NCBI GenBank assembly: GCA_964473155.1
Contig: CAYYNT010000002.1
Coordinates: 113,867-177,866 of the forward strand
Source: JAJFUG01 sp964473155
GTDB lineage: Bacteria > Gemmatimonadota > Glassbacteria > GWA2-58-10
Direction of reading: 5' to 3'
Length of the DNA: 64,000 bases
The translations under genes were made by a program, and so were the position numbers. Every line of letters begins with the position of its first letter. Position 1 is the stretch's first letter. Shown here piece after piece: positions 36,737 through 45,854 of this stretch. A model generated the notes under the pieces. The model was given only the letters and a program-made list of their open reading frames with translations. It made no database searches and had not been told where the DNA came from.

Positions 36737-37594
36737 TCAATCCACTTCCACCAGCATGAGGGAAGCGCCCGCCCTTTCCTGCGGCAGGTCAAGCGCACAG
36801 CCGCGGATGAAATCGGTGAACGGCTCGCGCTCGCGGCTGTCCAAGGTGGCTATCGCCAGAGAGGAGCGGTGACGGCGCGCGCGGGCTTTCACCACCCCGT
36901 TGAACGAGACAATCATCGCCTCGTGCCAGCTCGGGCGCTCGCTGGTGTTGGAACAGGAAAGGTTGAAACCGTTCTCCGAGGCGCGTGTGATCAACGTGGA
37001 GGGGGCGACAGTGCGCATGTGCGCGGCCCGCTCCCCGCCGCTCTGAAAGCTGGAGATCAACACCAGGTTTGCCCCGGCCCGCAGATAACGCCTGAAAATC
37101 TCGGGGAAACGCATGTCGAAACAGATTGAAAGCCCGACCCGGAATTCTCCGATATTCGCCAGGACCAGACGGCGTCCAGGAGCGTATGCCAGACGGTCGG
37201 TGTCGGTGAGGAACACCTTGTCGTAGCGCGCTTTAACTACACCAAGCGGGTCCACCAGATACAGGCAGTTGTATGGCTTTTCCAGCCCCGGCTCGAAATG
37301 CGTGCTGCCGTAGGCCAGCCAGACTCCAAGACCGGCCGCGGCGCGGCGGAGCCGTTCGTTGCAGCGTTCCAGGCATCCGCGGTCGATCTCATCCGTGCTT
37401 TTCAGGTGTACGCCGTAATATCCGCTGAGCGCTGTCTCCGGGAACTGCACGAGCTGCGCTCCGCTTTCCGCGGCGCGGGCTGTCCAGCGCAGCATCAGGT
37501 CGCAGTTGCGCCGGATGTCGGCGGAAAGGGGTATCTGCGCCACGGCCAGGGTAAGGTGGCTTGTATCTTTGCCGGACCAATCTTTTTCAGTCAT
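36737..37594 (-). CDS. Carbon-nitrogen hydrolase (nitrilase superfamily)
   Basis: A 285-residue cytoplasmic enzyme with the full Glu-Lys-Cys triad: Glu53 in 'QFPETALSGYY', Lys126 in 'ARYDKVFL' and Cys158 in 'SICFDMRFPE'. The superfamily hydrolyses nitriles, amides or N-carbamoyl compounds; the substrate here is not predictable. I chose the ATG at 37594, preceded by AGGCGG, over a longer frame from 37639. It is divergent from the DUF2752 gene. Confidence 0.9.
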   Translation of the reverse strand: MTEKDWSGKDTSHLTLAVAQIPLSADIRRNCDLMLRWTARAAESGAQLVQFPETALSGYYGVHLKSTDEIDRGCLERCNERLRRAAAGLGVWLAYGSTHFEPGLEKPYNCLYLVDPLGVVKARYDKVFLTDTDRLAYAPGRRLVLANIGEFRVGLSICFDMRFPEIFRRYLRAGANLVLISSFQSGGERAAHMRTVAPSTLITRASENGFNLSCSNTSERPSWHEAMIVSFNGVVKARARRHRSSLAIATLDSREREPFTDFIRGCALDLPQERAGASLMLVEVD

Positions 37595-37782
37595 TACACC
37601 GCCTGTTGACGAAATAAGCGACCTGAACCAGCGCCGCATGGAAGAATTTGTCTTGGGACGCTTGCCGCCGCCTGTTATTTTTACATCCTGGTCAGGATTA
37701 TGTTTCCCTGATATAAAGCGCCGGTCAATCCCGCAAGGCCAGGGGAGAGGATGAATGCAATCGCTCCGGTCGTGGAGGCCGC

Positions 37783-38214
37783 TTGAAACCGTTCCTGAAA
37801 GCCGATCTGCCGGTTGAAAACGCCTCCATGCGGCGCGCCGCGGCCAGAAGGACCGTTCTTGGCCTCGCCGTGCTCTACACGATGAGTTTCCTTCTCTCCC
37901 CTTCCAGTCTGGACAACCTCCCCGCCACCTGCGCCTGGAAACTGCTGACCGGAATCCCCTGCCCGTTCTGCGGCCTTTCCCATTCCGTGGCCGCGCTCTC
38001 GCACGGCGCGCCCGGACTGGCGTTCAGGCTCAACCCTTTCGGTCCGGTGCTGTACGCCGCCGGCCTGGCTCTTCTGCCGCTGTCCGCCTATATCTGGATC
38101 ACGGGCCGCGAACCAATGACCTCTTATTACAAGCGCGTCCGCCTCGCAGCGATATTTCTCGCCGCCGCCTGGTGCCTCTGGTGGCTGACAGTCAATCTCG
38201 CCCGCCTGTTATGA
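37783..38214 (+). CDS. DUF2752 membrane protein (TTG start)
   Basis: A 143-residue protein with three hydrophobic segments. The DUF2752 signature is present: 'TGIPCPFCGLSHSVAALSHG' with its CxxCG pair, then 'AFRLNPFGPV'. Function of this family is unknown. The frame starts at a TTG (37783) with a GGAGG 4 bp upstream; an internal ATG at 37828 has no ribosome site, so TTG is preferred. Its end almost meets the convergent amidohydrolase gene. Confidence 0.82.
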   Translation: MKPFLKADLPVENASMRRAAARRTVLGLAVLYTMSFLLSPSSLDNLPATCAWKLLTGIPCPFCGLSHSVAALSHGAPGLAFRLNPFGPVLYAAGLALLPLSAYIWITGREPMTSYYKRVRLAAIFLAAAWCLWWLTVNLARLL

Positions 38215-38224
38215 ATATACTGTC

Positions 38225-39283
38225 TCAATTACCGGGCGTCTTTTTCAGGTATTTGCCGAGAACGGCCTCGCAGGTTCCGTGAGTGATCTTATCCAGGGTT
38301 TCCTGCGGCAGACCGAGCTGCACCAGGAAGATATAGTGCGGCAGCCACCAGTTGCTTATGTAACCGGTGTACTCACTCTCCACCGGCTGGTAGGCGAAAG
38401 CGTCCGTGCCGAACATCAGACGGTCGGCCCAGCGGATGCAGAACTCACGGTACGGAATTATTTCTTTCTCTGTAAGACGGTCATACTCGCGCAGGAACAT
38501 TCCGATCGACGTGTCCACGTACAGGTTGGGATATTTCTCGAACATGGCGGAGAGGGATTCTATTCCCTGAAAGTTCATGTGCGACAGCACCCATTTGGCC
38601 CGCGGGTGTTTCGCCACCAGTTCGGTCAGGAAATAATCCAGCAGCTCGCGGTTGGTGTAGTTCGCCCGCGCCCAGAACTTCTTGGCTCCGGCGCCATAAG
38701 TATAGACCTGATCCCCCCAGTGTTCGTTCACATGGATCACTATCGGCAGATCCGCTTTCTCACAGTAATCATATACTTCGTGCCATTTGGCGCTGCCCAT
38801 CACATGGTAATCAGGATCGGCCGTGCGTCTGAAATCGCCTGTATGGAGCTTGAGGCCCTGAATGAGACCCGCTTCCGCGCGCCGCTTTATCTCCGTCAGA
38901 CTGTCGGCCTGGTCCCAGGTCAGCCACCAGAACACATACACACGGGGATCGTCTTTCGCCCATTTCATGGTTTCAAGGTAAGGATCCATCAGAATCGCCC
39001 GTCCGGAGTGATACGCGCTCAGACGGTAGAACCAGTTATCCATGAATGTCTGAATCTGTTGTCCCTCCAGCAGGTTCGGGAAATGGCTGTACGCCAGGTG
39101 CAGGTGGCTGTCGAACCAGTCGAAGCTCCAGGCGTGGTTGGTGTCGCCGAATCCGCGCGAGAAACCGCCATCGCCCTTTTCCCGTTCCACATTGTCCACT
39201 GCCGGGGCCACCGGCAGCTCGGCGGCAACCAGGTCGGCGCAGATTAAAACCAGAGCCGCCAGAGTCCATTTCAGTGACCGCAT
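38225..39283 (-). CDS. Secreted amidohydrolase-2 family protein
   Basis: A 352-residue protein with a signal peptide (to about 'ADLVAAELP'). The TIM-barrel metal-dependent hydrolase pattern is visible: 'WFDSHLHLAYSHF' (HxH), 'QGLKLHTGD', 'LPIVIHVNEHWGD', 'WVLSHMNFQG' and 'LMFGTDAFAYQP' (terminal Asp). These fit the amidohydrolase-2 (ACMSD-like) group, which includes decarboxylases and lactonases. CTGGAGG precedes the ATG at 39283. It follows the symporter gene on the same strand (90-bp gap), so it may act on the same substrate. Confidence 0.8.
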   Translation of the reverse strand: MRSLKWTLAALVLICADLVAAELPVAPAVDNVEREKGDGGFSRGFGDTNHAWSFDWFDSHLHLAYSHFPNLLEGQQIQTFMDNWFYRLSAYHSGRAILMDPYLETMKWAKDDPRVYVFWWLTWDQADSLTEIKRRAEAGLIQGLKLHTGDFRRTADPDYHVMGSAKWHEVYDYCEKADLPIVIHVNEHWGDQVYTYGAGAKKFWARANYTNRELLDYFLTELVAKHPRAKWVLSHMNFQGIESLSAMFEKYPNLYVDTSIGMFLREYDRLTEKEIIPYREFCIRWADRLMFGTDAFAYQPVESEYTGYISNWWLPHYIFLVQLGLPQETLDKITHGTCEAVLGKYLKKTPGN

Positions 39284-39373
39284 GCTGAACCTCCAGGAAT
39301 TAGAATTAAAGGGGCCGCTATACTCCACGAGGAATAATCCCGGCCCGTACGATACCCAACTGCCTGCCGGCTG

Positions 39374-41380
39374 TCAAGCCGGGGTTTTGCCGTTTTTCCC
39401 GCTCCTGCCGAGCCAGGTGAGCCAGACGCCGATAACCAGATTGCCTCCTATTCCCGCCGCGGTGACAAGCTGTTCATGCGTGTTCATACTGCTCAGGAAA
39501 AACAGTCCCATCAGGACCGCGATCAGAAGCATGGTCAGGCCGACTATCCTGAACGAGGACAGGTCCGCCTCCTGCTCGTTGAAATCAGCCCCCAGCTCTT
39601 TTTTCAAATCCACCGGACGGTCCAGTTTGGCGAAGAACGCATCCACCCCCTCGCGCGTGCGAGAATCCGGCGTTATCCTCAATCGGCCGGTAAGCTCCAC
39701 CAGCAGCACCCAGCCCACGGCATACGCGGCGAGCCAGACCCGGTTCTCGAAAAAGGCCTTGATCACGCGCTGGATCCAGACCAGGCCCGCCGGATCGATA
39801 ATCATCCTGCCCTCCGGCCCGGCTGTGCGCGGAAGGTTATGGTAGAGGAACATCCCGTAGAACAGGAAATAGACGCCGAGAGCATAGAACAGGATCCTTG
39901 CCCAGCTGCGGAGACGGGCGCTGCCGCCATGCTCATCCGGGTAGTACATCCCCGGCGCTATGAACAGGAAGCAGAGAAGCGGGTACAGCACCGCGTAGAA
40001 CAGCTCGTAACCCAGGTAATGCTCCCAGTTCCAGATCGCGAACACCCCTCCTACAGCCATCCCAAACAGTATCACTGCATAAGGGACCCAGCTCGGGGTG
40101 CGCCGGTAGACCAGGCCGAGGATAATCGGGATGGCCACCGGGATCCCCAGCACCGAGGCGACCTTGATCAGCAGGTCGAACACCCCCAGGCCAGGAATGG
40201 TGTTGTAGAAATAGGCGATCACTATCACCGCCAGACCCATCACCAGCGTGACCCAGATCCCGATACGGTGCAGCAGTTTGCTGCTCGCGTTCTTCAGGAA
40301 CACCGTCCCGATTATGTCCTTGGTGATCACCGCGCTGTACATGTTGAAAAACCCGGAGATCGAACTCATCGTAGCCGCCAGGATGCCGGAGATCAGCACG
40401 CCCTGCATGCCGTGAGGCAGAAGGCTGAGGCTGATGAACACGTAAGAGGCCTCGCTGGGCTTGGCCAGACCGAAAGCGCTGGCCGCATCCTGCCCGATAT
40501 TCGGATACAGAACCCGGCAGCACATTGCCGGGGTGAGCCATATAAACGGGCTGATAAAACAGAGCACCGCGGACCAGGCCGCGATTTTCGAGGCTTCTTT
40601 TTCCGTGGGTGCCGAGAAATATCTTTGCGCACCGCCCCCGGAATTGAACATGAAAAAGCCGTTGATGAACTGGAAAACGACAAACAGCTTGGTGATATCG
40701 GCTGTCTCGTTGAACGGCATCCAGTAGTACGGCGGGGCCTGGCTGATAAGCCCGTCCAGGCCGCCCACCGCGGAAAGGCTCAGGATTGTCACCAGCAGGG
40801 CTATGGGGAAAAGGATGAAAAACTGGAGCGAGTCGGTGATGCAGACGCCCCAAAGCCCTCCCAACATAGTGTAGACAAGGATAACCAGGCCGCTTCCGAC
40901 AATCACGTGCGTGACCGGTATGTGCGTGGCCGCGCTCAGGAAAATGCTCAGGGCGTAGAGCCAGATCGCGCACTGGAAGATCGTGACAGGCGTGTTGGCC
41001 CAGCTTATGAACTGGTGCACCCGGCTGTCGTAACGCTCGGAGAGGTATTCCAGGATAGTCAGCGAGCGGGTGCGCCGCCAGCGCTTGGCGAAAACGAGCC
41101 AGCCGAACCCCAGGCCGAGCACCGCCCCCCAGTACATCGAGAAGATCGAGATGCCGCTCTCGTAGGTCTTGCCCGCCCCGCCGGTGAATGTCCAGCTGCT
41201 GAACGAGGTCATGAACAGGCTCAACGTGGCCAGCCAGGAGGGGAGCTTGTTTCCGCCCTTGAAATAGTCGTCGGCGTTCTTGTTGAACCGGGCCATCAGC
41301 GCCCCGACTGTCAGCATGATAACCATGTAGACACCGATCACCCAGTAATCGATTGCGGACAGTTGCTCGAACTCGTGCAT
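39374..41380 (-). CDS. Sodium:solute symporter (SSS family)
   Basis: A 668-residue inner-membrane transporter with about 14 helices. SSS features include 'NADDYFKGGNKLPSWLATLSLFMTSFSSWTFTGGAG' near the N-terminus, 'VYTMLGGLWGVCITDSLQF' and 'GILAATMSSISGFFNMYSAVITKDI'. It couples Na+ to uptake of a sugar or organic acid. A conserved-looking cytoplasmic tail follows the last core helices ('FAKLDRPVDLKKELGADFNEQEADLSS') before two more helices. AAAGGAG precedes the ATG. It is not closely similar to the symporter at 10984. Confidence 0.88.
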   Translation of the reverse strand: MHEFEQLSAIDYWVIGVYMVIMLTVGALMARFNKNADDYFKGGNKLPSWLATLSLFMTSFSSWTFTGGAGKTYESGISIFSMYWGAVLGLGFGWLVFAKRWRRTRSLTILEYLSERYDSRVHQFISWANTPVTIFQCAIWLYALSIFLSAATHIPVTHVIVGSGLVILVYTMLGGLWGVCITDSLQFFILFPIALLVTILSLSAVGGLDGLISQAPPYYWMPFNETADITKLFVVFQFINGFFMFNSGGGAQRYFSAPTEKEASKIAAWSAVLCFISPFIWLTPAMCCRVLYPNIGQDAASAFGLAKPSEASYVFISLSLLPHGMQGVLISGILAATMSSISGFFNMYSAVITKDIIGTVFLKNASSKLLHRIGIWVTLVMGLAVIVIAYFYNTIPGLGVFDLLIKVASVLGIPVAIPIILGLVYRRTPSWVPYAVILFGMAVGGVFAIWNWEHYLGYELFYAVLYPLLCFLFIAPGMYYPDEHGGSARLRSWARILFYALGVYFLFYGMFLYHNLPRTAGPEGRMIIDPAGLVWIQRVIKAFFENRVWLAAYAVGWVLLVELTGRLRITPDSRTREGVDAFFAKLDRPVDLKKELGADFNEQEADLSSFRIVGLTMLLIAVLMGLFFLSSMNTHEQLVTAAGIGGNLVIGVWLTWLGRSGKNGKTPA

Positions 41381-41554
41381 CCTCGCTCCTTTCGGCGGCG
41401 CTGGGGGAACCCGGAATTATTGGCTGGAGGCATGGTTGTCCGTCGCTGGACGACTGGCGCAAGATAAATGACATCCAGGGATAAATCAACGCTCAGGCCC
41501 GCTCTTTTAGTTTTTTCTGGCAGGCTTTGTGTGAGAGGCTTAGTTTTTCAGCAT

Positions 41555-41581
41555 GCGGCTGACCGGATAATATTCAGCCGC
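41555..41581. promoter_or_regulatory. Inverted repeat upstream of the NagA-like gene
   Basis: GCGGCTGA (41555-41562) pairs perfectly with TCAGCCGC (41574-41581), 33 bp before the ATG at 41615 and with an AT-rich spacer. It could be an operator or a transcript hairpin controlling the deacetylase pair. Confidence 0.4.
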
Positions 41582-41614
41582 CGTAATGGAAAACCTGCGT
41601 GAAAGGCGGATTGA

Positions 41615-42724
41615 ATGGAAGAAATAATTGTCCGGCTGCCCGGCCGGGTTTATGCCAGACAGATCACCCTGGACGCGGGCCGGGTCACCCGTATCGAGCG
41701 CACTGACACACCATCTGGGGGCCTCTGGTTCACCCGCGGCCTGATGGACATCCAGGTGAACGGATACCAGGGGGTGCTGATCACCAGCCCGGAACTGAGC
41801 CTGGAAAGCCTTGAATTCCTGGAGAACGAGCTGTACAGACAGGGCGTGACCCGCTGGTGCCCGACTGTCACCACCAACGAACCGGCGCTGATCCGCGAGG
41901 TGCTGGGCAAGATAGCGCTGGCTGTCCGCAAGAAAGCGCTGCGGCGGGTGCAATGCATTCACACCGAGGCCAACTGGCTCTCGGCCGAGGAGGGCTTCCG
42001 CGGGGCGCATGTGGCGCGTTACATGTGCGATCCCACGCTGGAGGAGTTCGAGGCCTGGCAGAGCGCGGCCCAGGGGCTTATCGGCTACGTCTCCCTGGCC
42101 CCGGAGCGTGACGGGGCGCTCGATTTCATCCGTTATCTGAGGGGCAGGGGCGTTCTCGTGGCCCTGGCCCATCACAACGCGCCCTACGAGACCATTTTAG
42201 CCGCGGCGGACGCCGGAGCGCGCCTTTCCACGCACCTGTTCAACGGCTGCGCCGCCGAGGTTCCCCGTCACAACAACCCGGTGCTGGCTCAGCTCTCTGA
42301 GGACCGTCTCTGGGCCAGCTTCATCCCGGACGGTCACCATATCCCCTACCACGTGCTCAAAACCGGCCTCCGGGCCAAGGGAATCGCACGCAGCCTGTTC
42401 ACCAGCGACCTGGTCTATCTGGGCGGCAAGCCCGAGGGCGAATACACCAAGGCCGAGCGGACCGTGGTGGTGCGGGACGGCGGTGTGTTCATCAAGGGAT
42501 CGAGCCTGTTGAGCGGCGCCTGGCGCAGCCTGGCCCAGGGGATCGACCGGGCGGTGGCCTGCGGCGTGGTCTGCGCGGATGAGGCCCTGACCCTGGCCTC
42601 GCTCAATCCGGCCATCCTGTTCGGAGAACCGGACATGATGAATACAGTTCCCGGAACTGGAGGACCGTTTGTCCTTTTCCGGGAATCCGGGGGCGGGCTG
42701 AAACTGGAACGCATAATAGACTGA
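41615..42724 (+). CDS. NagA-like N-acetylhexosamine-6-phosphate deacetylase homologue (cytoplasmic copy)
   Basis: A 369-residue amidohydrolase resembling N-acetylglucosamine-6-phosphate deacetylase. Landmarks are 'GLMDIQVNGYQG', the metal-ligand Glu in 'CIHTEANWLSAEEGFRGAH', His in 'VALAHHNAPYET', His in 'STHLFNG', 'IPDGHHIPYHV' and the catalytic Asp in 'LFTSDLVYLGG'. In classic NagA the Glu segment reads HLEGP; here Gly-Pro is replaced by Ala-Asn, hinting at an altered substrate. There is no export signal. An exported paralogue follows 58 bp downstream. Confidence 0.82.
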   Translation: MEEIIVRLPGRVYARQITLDAGRVTRIERTDTPSGGLWFTRGLMDIQVNGYQGVLITSPELSLESLEFLENELYRQGVTRWCPTVTTNEPALIREVLGKIALAVRKKALRRVQCIHTEANWLSAEEGFRGAHVARYMCDPTLEEFEAWQSAAQGLIGYVSLAPERDGALDFIRYLRGRGVLVALAHHNAPYETILAAADAGARLSTHLFNGCAAEVPRHNNPVLAQLSEDRLWASFIPDGHHIPYHVLKTGLRAKGIARSLFTSDLVYLGGKPEGEYTKAERTVVVRDGGVFIKGSSLLSGAWRSLAQGIDRAVACGVVCADEALTLASLNPAILFGEPDMMNTVPGTGGPFVLFRESGGGLKLERIID

Positions 42725-42782
42725 TTCGGAAAGATCAATAACGCGCGGACGTTGATATTAGAAATTCAGGACAGGAGGAAGG

Positions 42783-44003
42783 ATGAACGCGAAAATGGAC
42801 CGGCGGGGGTTTATCAAGACCGGCACGGCCGCGATGGCCGCACTGGGAGCCGCGCAGGCCGCACAGGCTGCGGCAGCGGTTGAAAAGGCGGACGGGATCA
42901 GCCTGACAGTTAAAATACCAGGACGGCCTTACGCCTGGGATATCGAGATACGCAAAGGCCGCATTCACAGCCTGAAACGGGCTGCCTCGGGAACAACCGG
43001 TCTGTGGCTCTCCCGCGGCCTGGTGGATATCCAGGTCAACGGTTACCAGGGGGTGGAGCTGACCGCTCCGGACCTGACCCTGGAGGGCCTGGAGGCCTGC
43101 GAAAAAGCCCTGGCCGCACAGGGCCTGGCGCGCTGGTGCCCTACTGTCACCAGCCAGGAGCCGAAACTGATCCTGGAAGTGCTGGGCAAGATCGCCCTGG
43201 GAATAGAAAAGGGAGCGCTGCGCCGGGTCCATTGTATCCACACCGAGGCCAACTGGCTCTCGGCCGAGGAAGGCTACCGCGGCGCGCACCTGCCCCAGTT
43301 CATGAACGATCCCAGCCCGGCGGAGTTCGACACATGGCAGGCCGCGGCCAGGGGGCATATCGGCTATGTGTCTCTCGCCCCGGAACGCAAGGGGGCGCTC
43401 GATTTCGTCCGCTACCTCAGCGGCAAGGGAGTGCTGCCGGCACTGGCGCACCATAACGCCGGTTACGACACGGTGCAGGCCGCGGCGGACGCCGGAGCGC
43501 GGTTGTGCACGCACCTGTTCAACGGCAGCGCCGGGGTGATGCCGCGCCATAACAACGTCATTTATCATCAGCTTTCCGAGGACCGCCTCTGGGCCAGTTT
43601 CATCCCGGACGGGAACCATATCCCCTATCATGTCCTGCGCGTAGGACTGCGGGCCAAGGGCCTGGAGCGCTCCGTATTCACCAGTGACCTGGTCAGTCTG
43701 GGCGGGATGCCGGAGGGAGTGTACAGCTTCCCGGAGCAGGAGGTGGAGGTGCGCGATGGCTCAGTGTTCCTCAAGGGGACGCCATACCTGTACGGGGCCT
43801 GGTCCAGCCTGGCGCAGTGCGTGGGACGGGCTGTGGCGGCCGGGGTGCTCGATCCCGGCGACGCCCTTCGCCTGGCGAGCACTAATCCGGCGCGCCTGCT
43901 CGGGATGAAAGACAGCCTGGAGGCCGTACCCGGAGCCTCGGCTCCGTTCGTGCTGTTCCGCGAGGAAAACGGCGGCCTGTGTATCGACCGTATTCTGGTT
44001 TGA
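42783..44003 (+). CDS. NagA-like deacetylase homologue with Tat signal (exported copy)
   Basis: A 406-residue paralogue of the preceding gene, alike along its whole catalytic length, with a twin-arginine leader (DRRGFIKTGTAAMAALGAAQ) added. The active-site segments are the same: 'CIHTEANWLSAEEGYRGAH', 'ALAHHNAGYDT', 'CTHLFNGSAG', 'IPDGNHIPYHV' and 'VFTSDLVSLGG'. It has a very strong AGGAGGAAGG ribosome site. Export implies action on an unphosphorylated acetylated sugar in the periplasm, unlike cytosolic NagA. The pair looks like a tandem duplication followed by gain or loss of an export leader. Confidence 0.82.
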   Translation: MNAKMDRRGFIKTGTAAMAALGAAQAAQAAAAVEKADGISLTVKIPGRPYAWDIEIRKGRIHSLKRAASGTTGLWLSRGLVDIQVNGYQGVELTAPDLTLEGLEACEKALAAQGLARWCPTVTSQEPKLILEVLGKIALGIEKGALRRVHCIHTEANWLSAEEGYRGAHLPQFMNDPSPAEFDTWQAAARGHIGYVSLAPERKGALDFVRYLSGKGVLPALAHHNAGYDTVQAAADAGARLCTHLFNGSAGVMPRHNNVIYHQLSEDRLWASFIPDGNHIPYHVLRVGLRAKGLERSVFTSDLVSLGGMPEGVYSFPEQEVEVRDGSVFLKGTPYLYGAWSSLAQCVGRAVAAGVLDPGDALRLASTNPARLLGMKDSLEAVPGASAPFVLFREENGGLCIDRILV

Positions 44004-44020
44004 TCTGGGCGTCAAAAAGC

Positions 44021-44187
44021 GTGTAGATAAAAGGCTTAAAAGCACAACACCATGTTTCCCCTTTTTTAAAAGAGGACTGCAAAACCTTTACTGACAGGCA
44101 TTTGCAGATAGCCTGAAGGGGCGGACGTTCCTCCCCCCTTCTCAAGGGGGGACCGAGGGGGATTTGATCCAATAAATCAATACACCT
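44021..44187 (+). repeat. 162-bp dispersed repeat, copy C
   Basis: A more diverged copy in the same orientation as A and B: 'AGGCTTAAAAGCACA' start, a TTTGCAGATAGCCTGA middle, CCTCCCCCCTT...GGGGGGACCGAGG hairpin, and a GATCCAATAAATCAA end. Similarity to copy A seems to continue into 'GGATTATTCACT'. Confidence 0.75.
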
Positions 44188-44238
44188 CTGACCTGGATTA
44201 TTCACTAAAATTTAGCGAGTTCACCCACGTGTGCGCCC

Positions 44239-44389
44239 GGGCGGCCCCATGGGGCCGCCCTTGCATGCCGATGGATAACGGGGAAGGTTTTAAACCCTCC
44301 CCTACAAGAACTTGCGATAACTTATGAATAATTCGTGCTAATCCTATGCGCTAAACGCAGTTCCGTAAGGGCAACCGGCCGGTCACCCC
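44239..44389. repeat. Cluster of GC-rich palindromes upstream of the third GH109-type gene
   Basis: Three palindromes occur in about 150 bp. The first is a perfect one centred on CCCCATGGGG (44239-44260), the second is GGGGAAGGTTTTAAACC.TCCCC (about 44280-44303), and the third is GGGCAACCGGCCGGTCACCCC (44369-44389). The last two end in CCCCTAC, like related elements elsewhere. The rest of the 44188-44529 spacer shows no gene. Confidence 0.6.
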
Positions 44390-44529
44390 TACATCAGAGA
44401 CTTTTAAAACGGCTCTATAGCCGCTACCAGGAGTCGCCCCATCCGGAATAAAAACTTTCTGGACATCCTCAATCATACAGAATCTTTCTGTCTCCACTCA
44501 ACCAATTCTCCCGCCTGAAGAGGTGCGCC

Positions 44530-45852
44530 ATGACAGACAGAATCAACCGCAAGGAATTCGTGAAACGGGCGCTGGCTGGCAGCGCCGCGCTCGGTCTGGC
44601 CCCGGCTGTCCTTACCGCCAACTGCGGGTCCGCCGCTGGAAAAACTGTCCGCATAGGGTTTATCGGCACGGGAGGACGGGGACGGAGCCTTCTGGCCACC
44701 CTGCTGGCCGTGAAAGGCGTGGAGGTCCCGGCGCTCTGCGATATAGACAAAACCGGCCTCGCCGCGGCGCAGAAAATCCTGGCCGATGCGGGCCGCCCGG
44801 CGGCGGAGGAATACTCCGGCGGCGATGAGGACTATGTCCGCCTTCTGGCCCGCGATGACCTCCAGGCCGTTATAATCGCCACACCCTGGCGCTGGCACGC
44901 CCCGATGGCCGTGGCGGCGATGAAAGCCGGAAAGTATGCGGGGGTTGAAGTCCCGGCCGCCCTGACTGTCCAGGAATGCTGGGACCTGGTGAAAACCCAC
45001 GAATCGACCGGCGTGCCCTGCATGATGCTGGAGAACTGGAGTTTCCGGCGCGACAACCTGGCAGTGCTCAACATGCGCCGTCAGGGCCTGTTCGGCGAGA
45101 TAGTCCACTGCCACTGCGCCCACTCGCACGATTGTATCGACCACTGGTTTTTCACGCCCGAGGGCGAGATGCGCTGGGGCGCCGATTACCTGATCAAGCG
45201 CAACTGCGACCAATACCCCACCCACAGCCTGGGGCCGGTCATAAGCTGGCTGGACCTGGGCTGCGGCGACTATTTCGCGACGCTCGCCTCAACCGCCACG
45301 CGCTCCTCGGGGATCAACGCCTATTTCGCACGAAAGTTCGGCCCGGACCACCCGAACGCGAAACGGGAATACAAGCAGGGCGACATCGTCACCTCTGTGG
45401 TTAAAACAGTCAAGGGCAACACGATAGTGATAAACTACGACATGCAGCTCCCCCGTCCCTATGACAACCGCTGGCAGTTGCAGGGGACGCTCGGAATCTA
45501 CAACGAGCAGCGCAACTCGGTCTACCTGACTGGACGCAGCCCGTCCTACCATGAGTGGGAGTCTTTCGACCCGTACCAGCAGCAGTTCGACCACGCCTGG
45601 TGGCGCGCGATGAGCGCGGATGAGGGCGCGGCCGGCCACGGCGGCACGGACTGGCTGGAGCTGTCCAAGTTCGTGGAGGCGGTGCGCGGGAAAAAACAGA
45701 CCCCGATAGATGTCTATGACTCCGTGCTGATGAGCTGCGTGGTGGGACTGAGCGAGCAGTCGATCCTGTCCGGGGGCGCGCCGGTGGAGGTCCCGGATTT
45801 CACCGGCGGACAATGGCAGACAAAAAAGCCCTCGTTCGGCGTGGAGGCGTAA
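44530..45852 (+). CDS. Exported Gfo/Idh/MocA protein, GH109-like (third copy, active-site variant)
   Basis: A 440-residue paralogue of the proteins at 3208 and 24787. The leader reads NRKEFVKRALAG, with Arg-Lys in place of Arg-Arg, so Tat use is likely but less certain. NAD-binding GFIGTGGRG (43-51), VPAA (141-144) and YPTH..GP (Tyr229, His232) are kept. The segment after CMMLEN is WSF, so Phe172 replaces the Tyr found in the other two copies. This may change or weaken catalysis. GAAGAGG precedes the ATG. The gene lies between inverted copies C and D of the 162-bp repeat. Confidence 0.78.
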   Translation: MTDRINRKEFVKRALAGSAALGLAPAVLTANCGSAAGKTVRIGFIGTGGRGRSLLATLLAVKGVEVPALCDIDKTGLAAAQKILADAGRPAAEEYSGGDEDYVRLLARDDLQAVIIATPWRWHAPMAVAAMKAGKYAGVEVPAALTVQECWDLVKTHESTGVPCMMLENWSFRRDNLAVLNMRRQGLFGEIVHCHCAHSHDCIDHWFFTPEGEMRWGADYLIKRNCDQYPTHSLGPVISWLDLGCGDYFATLASTATRSSGINAYFARKFGPDHPNAKREYKQGDIVTSVVKTVKGNTIVINYDMQLPRPYDNRWQLQGTLGIYNEQRNSVYLTGRSPSYHEWESFDPYQQQFDHAWWRAMSADEGAAGHGGTDWLELSKFVEAVRGKKQTPIDVYDSVLMSCVVGLSEQSILSGGAPVEVPDFTGGQWQTKKPSFGVEA

Positions 45853-45854
45853 TA

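Noticed and set aside
39476..41467. 663-codon plus-strand frame opposite the SSS symporter
   Set aside because: The encoded sequence is extremely rich in Arg, His, Gln and Pro with no domain, while the opposite strand encodes a clear membrane transporter.
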